Positions 1 to 7,151 of a DNA stretch of 64,000 nt are shown one piece after another. Every line of letters starts with the position of its first letter. The stretch's first letter is position 1. Source of the DNA: Coemansia sp. RSA 487 (lineage: Eukaryota; Kickxellomycota; Kickxellomycetes; Kickxellales; Kickxellaceae); contig JANBRJ010000018.1 in NCBI GenBank assembly GCA_027577595.1, positions 161,111 through 225,110 on the forward strand. Reading direction: 5' to 3'. The notes under the pieces were generated by a model. The model ran no database searches and was not told the origin of the DNA. It saw nothing but the letters and a program-made list of their open reading frames with translations. Both the position numbers and the translations under genes were made by a program.

Positions 1-1
1 T

Positions 2-1153
2 GTCAAAGTGGCACCAGTGGACCGTGCGCCCGTCAAGCCTGGGTTCGGAACCACTGGCACGCAGAGCCAGTCGGACGACTCTGCATCCACGGCAGTCAAC
101 AGCGAGACATCTTCCAGCGCTCGCAGCAGCATCCACGTGGCATCGTCACCTATGGTTGATACGCTGGGGGAGCTGAAGCTGATAGAGAACGACACGCTGG
201 ACTATGCGCTGCACCACACAGGTCTTCTGCACGAGCATCCAATAATGATGGATGAGATCAACGCGTTTGAGGCGGATGTGGATCCGCTGGATACGACGCT
301 GATTCCCGAGTTCAGTGACGACATCTTCGGGTACATGCGCGAGCTGGAGGTCAGTCTGATGCCCAACCCCAACTACGTTGCAAAGCAGCCGATGCTGTCG
401 TGGCCAACACGTGCCATCCTCATCGAATGGCTTGTGCAAGTGCACCACCGCTTCAACTTGCTTCCCGAGACGCTGTATCTGTGCGTCAACTTTGTCGACC
501 GCTTCCTGTCGGCCAAGGAAATCGTCGTCAACAAGCTGCAGTTGGTGGGCGCAGTGTCCCTGCTGATTGCGGCCAAGTACGAGGAGATCCATATCCCAAG
601 CGTCAAGGACATGGAGTACATGGTGGAAAAGAACTACAGTGAGGAGGAGATCCTTCGTGCTGAGCGGTATATCTTGCGGATGCTGAACTTTGACCTGGGC
701 TGGCCTGGTCCGCTCTCGTTCCTCCGGCGCATCTCCAAGGCCGACGACTACGACATGGCCACACGTACGCTGGCAAAGTACTTGATCGAGGTGACGCTTA
801 TCGACGAGCGGTTCATCGGCGTGCCGTGCTCCAAGGTTGCAGCCACGGCACACTACTTGGCGCTGCGATTCCTCGACAAGGGTCCATGGACCCGTGCGCA
901 TGCTTTCTATTCGGGGTACTTTGAAAGCGAGCTACTTCCGCATGCGATGGTTTTGGTGGAGCTGCTGATGCAGCCCCGGAGGCACCGTGCTATCTACGAG
1001 AAGTATGCGGACCGCAGGTTCCTCCGCGCATCAGAGTTCATTTACCAGTGGTTTAAGGTCAATACCCCAGATATGGTGCTCAGGCCAACCATGGGCGATG
1101 TTGTGCCAGACTCGTCTGCCAACAGCTCCGATCGCTCGCAGCAAGCACTGTGA
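2..1153 (+). CDS. G2/mitotic B-type cyclin, 5' partial
   Basis: The reading frame is open to the left edge; the first usable codon inside the window is a GTG (Val), so the true start lies upstream. The 381+ residues seen hold a full cyclin fold. The first cyclin box is around residues 130-250, with the RAILIEWLVQVH helix and KYEEI. The second box follows MLNFDLGWP, the hinge typical of cyclin B. B cyclins activate CDK1 at the G2/M transition. The destruction box expected near the N-terminus would be outside the window and cannot be checked. It could be a Clb/Cdc13-type or an A/B intermediate cyclin. The stop is TGA. A T-rich 3' flank follows. Confidence 0.92.
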   Translation, partial: VKVAPVDRAPVKPGFGTTGTQSQSDDSASTAVNSETSSSARSSIHVASSPMVDTLGELKLIENDTLDYALHHTGLLHEHPIMMDEINAFEADVDPLDTTLIPEFSDDIFGYMRELEVSLMPNPNYVAKQPMLSWPTRAILIEWLVQVHHRFNLLPETLYLCVNFVDRFLSAKEIVVNKLQLVGAVSLLIAAKYEEIHIPSVKDMEYMVEKNYSEEEILRAERYILRMLNFDLGWPGPLSFLRRISKADDYDMATRTLAKYLIEVTLIDERFIGVPCSKVAATAHYLALRFLDKGPWTRAHAFYSGYFESELLPHAMVLVELLMQPRRHRAIYEKYADRRFLRASEFIYQWFKVNTPDMVLRPTMGDVVPDSSANSSDRSQQAL

Positions 1154-1533
1154 TTGCTGTGGTAGCTTTCTCTATTTTCTTTTCCCTTCTCTTTATTTTT
1201 CTCTCTTTTCTGTTCTTGGAATTTCCTTTTGTATATTTTATATTGCTTGGGCTGTTGCAATTAATACGTTTTTTCTTTTTTTTTTTTTCAAAATCTTGCG
1301 AGAGCTGTCTTTTGAGACCATATAAAGTAGTGGTGTATCCCCAGTCCCAGTGTGTGCGCTTGCTTGGCAAAGCGTTAAAATGCCACGTGTTTATGGATTG
1401 CTGACGTCGATATAAATCTCCACGACATCCTTACGAAAGAAAGGTTATCCAACCGATAACCATGTAAACTTTTCTCATTTCTCGATTATATTTTCGCAAC
1501 AAAATAGTATCCAGTGAGCTTTATTTATCAGTA
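1154..1533. other. Intergenic spacer: cyclin 3' flank and promoter of the HAD phosphatase gene
   Basis: The first half is strongly pyrimidine-rich (cyclin 3' UTR). The second half carries a CACGTG E-box at 1384-1389, a TGACGTCG CRE-like site at 1402-1409 and TATAAA at 1411-1416, all upstream of the ATG at 1534. The sites are read from sequence; their use is inferred. Confidence 0.5.
1411..1416 (+). promoter_or_regulatory. TATA box of the HAD phosphatase gene
   Basis: TATAAA lies about 120 bp upstream of the ATG and just downstream of TGACGTCG and CACGTG motifs. Confidence 0.5.
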
Positions 1534-2226
1534 ATGTTGGTCGATATCAAGGCAAAGGCTATCCTGTTTGACATGGACGGGACGCTAGTCAATACGATTG
1601 AGTGCGTGGAAAAGTGGTGGCGCCGACTGGCAGCGCAGCACGGCGTCGATGCGGCACAGCTGTTAGCCACTATCCACGGCTGCCCTACGTACGAGGTGCT
1701 GTGCCAATGTTTCCCCGAATCGATGCATACGCGCGAGGAAGCGCAGCGGTTCGAGCGGCAAGTGATGGTGGATGGCGAGGGCGTACACATGGTTCCGGGA
1801 GCTCTGGCTGCGGTGCGTGCACTAAGCGACAGCCAGTGGGCTATCGTTACAGCGGCCACGCATGAGCTGGCCGCTATGCGGTTGGCGCAGGTGGGGCTTC
1901 CGGAGCCAACGCACTTGGTGGCAGCGCACAGCGTGCAAAGGGGAAAGCCGTTCCCGGACTGCTATGAGCTGGCTGCGCGTGTGCTGCATGTGGAGCCGCA
2001 CGAGACCGTTGTGTTCGAGGACTCTGTTAACGGCGTTAAGGCGGGCGTGGCAGCAGGTGCGGTGGTCGTTGGGATCCTGTCGTCAACCCCCGAGACGCTG
2101 CTGCGTGAAGCGGGCGCTTCATACATTGTGCGCGACTTTACTGCTGTCAACGTTGCTAGCAGGGATGGCATCCTGACCATATCCATCGATGAGAGCTCAC
2201 TTCCACTTCCAGAAGCGAAAAAGTAG
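1534..2226 (+). CDS. HAD-superfamily sugar/glycerol phosphate phosphatase (Gpp/Dog-like)
   Basis: A 230-residue haloacid dehalogenase hydrolase. Motif I is FDMDGTLV, with nucleophile Asp13 and acid/base Asp15. A helical cap follows. Motif II is the Thr in AIVTAAT, motif III the Lys in RGKPFPD, and motif IV is FEDSVNGV. The cap type, the length and the KPFPDCY segment match the beta-phosphoglucomutase-like branch holding yeast Gpp1/2 (glycerol-3-phosphatase) and Dog1/2 (2-deoxyglucose-6-phosphatase). Such enzymes dephosphorylate small sugar or polyol phosphates in the cytosol. The exact substrate cannot be told from sequence. The ATG at 1534 is the first after the TATA box. Confidence 0.85.
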   Translation: MLVDIKAKAILFDMDGTLVNTIECVEKWWRRLAAQHGVDAAQLLATIHGCPTYEVLCQCFPESMHTREEAQRFERQVMVDGEGVHMVPGALAAVRALSDSQWAIVTAATHELAAMRLAQVGLPEPTHLVAAHSVQRGKPFPDCYELAARVLHVEPHETVVFEDSVNGVKAGVAAGAVVVGILSSTPETLLREAGASYIVRDFTAVNVASRDGILTISIDESSLPLPEAKK

Positions 2227-2353
2227 AAATATATCGCACAATGTTTTGAAGAACATTAACAGAAACAAATAAATAAACCTCTCAGAAGCAGGAAACCAGA
2301 GATGCACTCCCTGCTTGGCCAGAATATACACGGGGGGTATGCTGCTGGGCTTT

Positions 2354-3427
2354 TCACGAGTTTCTCTTTCTCCAGCGCACAATGAGCCATATGGCCACGC
2401 CGACGAGGACGACAAAGGCGACGCAGCCAACAACGATGCCGGCGACAATGCCGCCCCTTGCAGACTTCTTGGTGCTGGAAATTGCCATTGTGCGCAAGGT
2501 TGCGGTATTGGATCCCAGCGTCACGTTGAAGAACGTGATCTCGTCATCAACGAAGCTGCGCGCATTGCCCGACACGACACGCCCGCCCTTGACATCCAAG
2601 TATACGGGGGCGCAGTCGGATGCAGACACATTCAGCTTCGCGCTGGTTGAGTTGCCGCACGGACCCACCTTGACGGTCCCGTTGTTAAAGTCGACGTACG
2701 TGATGTTGTTCCCAGTACGGAACAGATCCATGTTATCAAATGTCGGCACGTTGGTTGCGTTGGCCACCGTGACGTTGCGGAACTCGCTCTTGTATGTGTA
2801 GATACCGTGGTGGTACGGGCTGGCCACATACGACGCCCCAACGAAGGCGCCCGCGCCGTACGCCCACCACGGGTACGGGTAGATCGGATAGTACCCGTAC
2901 CCCCATGCACCTGGATACGTGCTGCGGTACGGCGACGCATAGTACGTGGTCGGCGGGTTTGACTTGAACGAGTACGCTGGCACTGTTTGTCCACGACTGA
3001 CCGATGCGTAGTTCGCCGATGCGCTGTACGCCGGCGGTGGGCCATATGGGTGCGATGCATCGCCGGCTCCGACGCCCCGGCCACCGGCGTTGTATCCGCT
3101 GCGTGAGGGGAACAGCGATGCGTAGCTGGGCGGCCGGTCCCCGTACGACCCTGAGCCCTTGCCGCTGCTTCCACCGCCACCCTTCATCCCGGAGTTTGTT
3201 GATGGCGGTTTGCTACTGCTGCTGCTACTGCTGCCGCCGGGCTTGCTGCTGCTGCCGCCTCCGCCGCTGGGCTTACCTCCACTACCGCCGCTGCTACCGT
3301 GGCCACCTCCGCCGCCGCCACCATGGCCGCCTCCACCTCCGCCCTTCCGTTTATAAATATGGGGCTCCGTGGCTCCGACCACAACGACAATGCACAAAAG
3401 CAGTGCTATCAGCGCAAAAAGACGCAT
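2354..3427 (-). CDS. Gly-rich, Tyr/Pro-rich single-pass membrane or cell-surface protein
   Basis: The start is taken at 3427 (MRLFALIALLLC), because this gives a clean signal peptide; the open frame upstream is not needed. The protein has 357 residues. After the signal comes a poly-Gly/Ser/His/Lys low-complexity tract, then a Tyr/Pro/Trp-rich segment, then a folded ectodomain with two Cys and seven N-glycosylation sequons. A C-terminal transmembrane helix (GIVAGIVVGCVAFVV region) is followed by a basic WRKRNS tail. This is type I topology at the plasma membrane or cell wall. I do not recognise the family. The GGC/CCG simple repeats in the tract are prone to length change. Confidence 0.75.
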   Translation of the reverse strand: MRLFALIALLLCIVVVVGATEPHIYKRKGGGGGGHGGGGGGGHGSSGGSGGKPSGGGGSSSKPGGSSSSSSSKPPSTNSGMKGGGGSSGKGSGSYGDRPPSYASLFPSRSGYNAGGRGVGAGDASHPYGPPPAYSASANYASVSRGQTVPAYSFKSNPPTTYYASPYRSTYPGAWGYGYYPIYPYPWWAYGAGAFVGASYVASPYHHGIYTYKSEFRNVTVANATNVPTFDNMDLFRTGNNITYVDFNNGTVKVGPCGNSTSAKLNVSASDCAPVYLDVKGGRVVSGNARSFVDDEITFFNVTLGSNTATLRTMAISSTKKSARGGIVAGIVVGCVAFVVLVGVAIWLIVRWRKRNS

Positions 3428-3958
3428 ACTCTGTCTTGGTTTAGCGCCAGAAGATGTGTTAAAGATATTGGATTTCGTAGATGGAACAATGCCAAAAAGA
3501 ATAATGCGAGGCTGATAGATGACAGATGCAAGAGAAGAAAGAGGGAAGAAAACTTCCAGGATTTTGGTTCTAAAAACCAACGGCTTTTGTATGGTAGAAG
3601 GCAAAAAACTAGACAGCCTGTTTGTGGCAAAGGCAATTACTGATTGACAAATGCTAGCTTTTTTCGCTTTCTTTTCTGCAGATCCTCTTTTACACAGACT
3701 TCCGTCAATTGGAATAGACATTCGTTTTGCAGTTTCTTTTTCTTGGTGGATTCTTAGTAGAATGGAGGGGAGGGTTGTCAGTTTTACAGCCAATCGACAA
3801 GCTTTCTTGCTCCCCTCCCCCAAACGATGTGGAAATCTTGTTTCCCCCGTCTGTGCGCAGCACCGTTTTGGGGAGGGAGAACAAGCTTTAATGTGTCCTC
3901 CTCATGTGATGTGAGCTGCAGCATCCAGATGTTTCTATCAGGCCGGCTGCTTTATAGT
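3428..3958. other. Intergenic spacer upstream of the Gly-rich gene
   Basis: No gene seen. It holds the promoter side of the minus-strand Gly-rich gene and the 3' flank of the Yos9-like gene. Purine/pyrimidine-skewed runs are present; no convincing TATA box was found. Confidence 0.4.
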
Positions 3959-5407
3959 TCAGAATTCTACGTGCTGCTTCTGCGTAGCCTTCTTTTTCTT
4001 TATCGCTTTTAGGTCGGCTTTCTCTTCAGACTTTTCGCTCTTCTGGGACTTGCTGCTATCCTGTAACTGCGCTCCCTGCTGGAATTCGACCTTGAGTTTT
4101 GGGTCGCCATATACCATTGCCAGGAACCCTTGCAGCACATCCTCGTTGCCCTTTGTAAGCTCCGCCAGCTTTGCATCGTTGAGAGCAATAACTAGCTGCG
4201 GCTGCGCAGCGTCATCTTTAGAGCTGGTTGCCGCTTTGTCTTTGGTTGGCTGCAACCCACCGTTGGCAGCGCCGCTCTCTCCGTCGGTGCGCTTTTCGTC
4301 AGCGCTCGCTGCTGGCTCATTAGAGCCGATTGCCATGTTATGCATGCGCTCGCTCATTTCCTTTGCGCGGCGAATCGAGTCGACAACCTGCTGGTACTGG
4401 TCGTCGGGGACCACGTGCTGGCACTTGATGTCGTAGACAGTAGAGTCGGCGGTGTTGTAGAACAACGGGTCAGCGCAAAGGCGTGGCGTGTTGACCACCA
4501 CTACGTACTGGCACGAAACGATCTCCTCAACAAGTGCAATGCGTTCATGGCCGTTGACGTCGCAGTGGAACTGCACCTCGACCTGCCGTGGCCGCCGCGT
4601 GATGTCGCACATCGTTCCACCGCCCCACACTTGCGTCAGGAACCTATTGCGCCCTATGGTGCTAAGCTGCGTTGTGCGCACAGCGTCGCTGTCATCAGTG
4701 TATGTCAGCTCGGAGGAGCCGTCGGGCCCATCGTCCCCTGCTTTCGCACTAATCGGCTTGCGGTTGGCGTATTCGCCCAGCTTGTACTCAACCTCGAGCA
4801 CCTGGCCGTTCTGATCCGGCGCGTTGCGGTGGAACTGGCGCACGTACATGTTGTGGCAGTACTCGAATGTCCAGTACTCTGTGTTGTACATGATGCAGTC
4901 TGCCTTGAGGGGGTCCAGAAGCTCCACGCCGCGTTCGATTGCACGGCTTCTTTCTCCACGCGACATCTCGCTAACCAGCACATCGTTACCGCCGGCTGCT
5001 TCGCGCAGCCGCTCTTCCTCTTCTTCTTGCTGCTTCTTCTGCATCTCCAGTGCCATCACAGTATCGATTCGGGGCACCTTGCACAGAAGCTTCCATGATG
5101 TGCTTGCTGGTAACACCAGAGGATCGTATGCTATGGACGCATGCGCATTGTCGTCCTTGCCTTCCTCCAGCTCTTTTGCATGGCGTAGAATGCTGGCAAT
5201 CGTCTTGTTAAGCAGCGACGCTGCCATCGGCTCCTCTGTAAACTGTAGCTGGAACCGCGGCAGCTCGTACACGTCCTCCATTATCAGCGCTGGGTCGAAC
5301 ACCCTACCGCCTGTGCTACCGTCCTTGAACCCGTTTGCCGCGTACGGCCATTGGATTGCAAGCAGCGTTGCTGTCGCTCTAAAGATGAGTAATTTATATG
5401 AATGCAT
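3959..5407 (-). CDS. Yos9/OS-9-like ER lectin (MRH domain), ERAD
   Basis: The 482-residue protein starts with a hydrophobic signal (KLLIFRATATLLAIQW). A mannose-6-phosphate-receptor-homology (MRH) domain spans roughly residues 150-310. It is recognisable by YWTFEYCHNMYVRQFH, the WGGGTMCD turn (Trp/Gly and a Cys), RQVEVQFHC, and paired cysteines through EIVSCQYVVVVNTPRLC. Yos9/OS-9 binds trimmed N-glycans on misfolded ER glycoproteins and passes them to the Hrd1 ligase. The C-terminus is Lys/Ser-rich and ends HVEF, which looks like an unusual HDEL-type retrieval signal. Length is close to yeast Yos9 (about 540). The family call is firm; retrieval by HVEF is inferred. Confidence 0.87.
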   Translation of the reverse strand: MHSYKLLIFRATATLLAIQWPYAANGFKDGSTGGRVFDPALIMEDVYELPRFQLQFTEEPMAASLLNKTIASILRHAKELEEGKDDNAHASIAYDPLVLPASTSWKLLCKVPRIDTVMALEMQKKQQEEEEERLREAAGGNDVLVSEMSRGERSRAIERGVELLDPLKADCIMYNTEYWTFEYCHNMYVRQFHRNAPDQNGQVLEVEYKLGEYANRKPISAKAGDDGPDGSSELTYTDDSDAVRTTQLSTIGRNRFLTQVWGGGTMCDITRRPRQVEVQFHCDVNGHERIALVEEIVSCQYVVVVNTPRLCADPLFYNTADSTVYDIKCQHVVPDDQYQQVVDSIRRAKEMSERMHNMAIGSNEPAASADEKRTDGESGAANGGLQPTKDKAATSSKDDAAQPQLVIALNDAKLAELTKGNEDVLQGFLAMVYGDPKLKVEFQQGAQLQDSSKSQKSEKSEEKADLKAIKKKKATQKQHVEF

Positions 5408-5569
5408 TGAGCTTTGGCGCTTTATCGTTTTTTTAGCAAACTCTTGGGATAGGAAAAGAAACCGCGGCTAGGCTTTCATGGGAAATATATTAAAGTTTGT
5501 AGAGTCAATGAAGAGAAAAAGAAGAATAAAAATAGGGCAACAGTGTAGCCAGGTACAAAATAAAAAAGC

Positions 5570-5596
5570 TTTTTTTTTTTAAAAAAAAAAAAAAAA
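5570..5596. repeat. Back-to-back homopolymers T11-A16
   Basis: Eleven T are followed directly by sixteen A in the spacer between the Yos9-like gene and the next small gene. It is perfectly self-complementary over its centre and likely to vary in length. It may help 3' end formation on either strand. Confidence 0.8.
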
Positions 5597-5642
5597 CTAC
5601 TGTTTCCAATGCACGCTACTACTCGCAGAAGGCACAGCAGGT

Positions 5643-5855
5643 TTAGGTGGAGCTAATGGTAGAACCGACAACGCATCCATCTTCGATCTCGACGGTGATG
5701 CAGCTTGACGCATGGCCTGGGCATGCCCACACGAGCTTGTTGCCATCGGTGGTGTATGATGTGCCCATGGCTGCTATCGCCTCCTCTCTTGTGATGCCCA
5801 CCGTGAGCTTGTTGAACTTGTCCTGGATCGTGTCGTGCGGAATTCCTGCTGTCAT
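5643..5855 (-). CDS. Small BLIP/BamE-like fold protein (70 aa)
   Basis: A short ATG-initiated ORF with no signal peptide. The segment from KFNKLTVGITREEA through AMG, a Trp-Cys pair (LVWACPGH) and a final strand (CITVEIEDGCVVGS) reproduce one repeat of the beta-lactamase inhibitory protein (BLIP) fold: helix with GITREEA, Gly, then beta strands with W and C. Bacterial BLIP has two such repeats; this protein has one. BamE/SmpA shares the same pattern. Function is unknown; BLIP itself inhibits beta-lactamases, but no such role follows here. A TATA box lies about 130 bp upstream. Gene reality is supported by fold-like periodicity rather than by a full homologue. Confidence 0.62.
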   Translation of the reverse strand: MTAGIPHDTIQDKFNKLTVGITREEAIAAMGTSYTTDGNKLVWACPGHASSCITVEIEDGCVVGSTISST

Positions 5856-6327
5856 CTCTAGTGTGTTGCTGGTGTTGTGTGGCTAAGAGCGACTAAAGAA
5901 GTGGATAAAATGTGGTGCCTTTACTAGCAAGGGAAAAGATGTTTGCGAACAGAAACAAAAGGGAGAGATGTGAAATGGCTTTTGTATTTATATCAGTTGT
6001 TGTGGTTGACATTCTCAAGAGCATATCGCAAGCTCAATGGACATGACGCATGGATATATTGGAGCTGTCAGATGACACTTCCATTGAATGTCCCTTCTTT
6101 TTTTTCCTTGGAATGGATCTGCTTTCCACACTGTACAAACAAGAGAATGGAAGGAGGTTTTGTCCATAGAGCAGAATACGCCATGCAGAATACGCATTTT
6201 GCATCCGCCAAGTCACATTGAACATCTCGAACCAAACATGCAAGGGCTGTCCATTCCATTCGTAAATTAAAGAACTGTTTATTTGCACTGAATGTTATAA
6301 GACACGATGAAATCTGGCAAGTTCCCT
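5856..6327. other. Intergenic spacer between the BLIP-like and I78-like genes
   Basis: Serves as promoter of the BLIP-like gene (minus strand, TATA at 5987-5992) and 3' flank of the I78-like gene. Overlapping short ORFs on both strands are small and compositionally poor, and I do not call them. Confidence 0.4.
5987..5992 (-). promoter_or_regulatory. TATA box of the BLIP-like gene
   Basis: ATATAAATA reads on the minus strand about 130 bp before the ATG at 5855, similar to the spacing seen at other genes in the window. Confidence 0.5.
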
Positions 6328-6816
6328 CTAGAAGAACTTGATGTCAGTGATCACTCCTTCCTTGCTGCACATGACGTTCATTCTGTATGGACGCAAGTCG
6401 CGCGTAACCCGCGATCCCGGCTTGATGACACGCAAAGGAGTGGGTAGCGACGAGAGCAGCACATTCTGGTCGCTCGGCTCCTCCTGGTTAGCTACCTCTG
6501 ACGTTTGCTCCTCGCTCTCCTTGTCCCGAGGCTGCTCGACAACATGCGTGTCTTTTTCTTCAGACAAATCATCGACCAGCGTCTTACCAACAATCTTGTC
6601 CTTCCAAAAGCTGATCTTCTCCTCTTGCTCCTCGCGTGTCGGCATCTTGAAATCCATCGGTATGTCTCTGGTACGCAACAGAAGGGATTCTGCTGCGGAA
6701 TAGTCGATAAGCGTTGTTGAGTGATATGCCAGCCAGGTGGGTTGGACTAGATCAATGAAAAGAATGGCAAAAACAGTAGCTTTGAACAGAGTCAATAGAG
6801 CACGCTGCAAGTTCAT
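6328..6816 (-). CDS. Secreted or membrane-anchored protein with C-terminal I78 inhibitor-like domain
   Basis: The start is chosen at 6816 (MNLQRALLTLFKA), which gives a hydrophobic leader of about 25 residues; the open frame extends 26 codons further upstream without a need for it. The protein has 162 residues. An acidic, Gln/Glu-rich middle is followed by a C-terminal 40-residue segment (LRVIKPGSRVTRDLRPYR, then MNVMCSKEGVITDI) matching peptidase inhibitor family I78, known from Aspergillus elastase inhibitor: the basic PGS.VT.D.R....N pattern and the hydrophobic end. Inhibitor activity is inferred from family only. It is divergent from the BRAP2 gene across a shared 335-bp promoter. Confidence 0.68.
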   Translation of the reverse strand: MNLQRALLTLFKATVFAILFIDLVQPTWLAYHSTTLIDYSAAESLLLRTRDIPMDFKMPTREEQEEKISFWKDKIVGKTLVDDLSEEKDTHVVEQPRDKESEEQTSEVANQEEPSDQNVLLSSLPTPLRVIKPGSRVTRDLRPYRMNVMCSKEGVITDIKFF

Positions 6817-6964
6817 ACAAATGTAAGAAATAAAAAAAGAGTTGGTTTTAGAAGCTTTACTTTTTAAGAGAAAATTATTGGGGAAAAAATGCAAAGAAAA
6901 GAAAGCAAGAAAGGGGTTGGTTTGTCCAGGCTCAGAGCTGAAGGTTTCTTGGCATTTAAAGTGC

Positions 6965-6979
6965 TACGTCACGACGTCA
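6965..6979. promoter_or_regulatory. Paired CRE/ATF-like sites in a divergent promoter
   Basis: TACGTCA and GACGTCA lie eight bases apart (start to start) between the I78-like gene and the BRAP2-like gene, with CACGTG at 7021-7026. This would suit bZIP (ATF/CREB) and bHLH factors acting on both genes. Motifs are seen; binding is inferred. Confidence 0.45.
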
Positions 6980-7151
6980 CACACAAGTCCTACATCGGAA
7001 AATGTGGATAAAGCATTTATCACGTGCTCTTGCCACGTCTTTAGCTTATTTTTTCTCCACCTTTCATTTTCCTTTTTTCCTTTCCGTTAACGCTTGTCGA
7101 AAAAAAAGCTTTTTGTATTCTTGCTAAATTTCTAAATTGAGAAGGTGTTAA

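Noticed and set aside
4340-5098. Long plus-strand ORF (252 codons) opposite the Yos9-like gene
   Set aside because: It is a shadow of the MRH-domain frame; no recognisable domain, and the minus-strand protein has clear family motifs.
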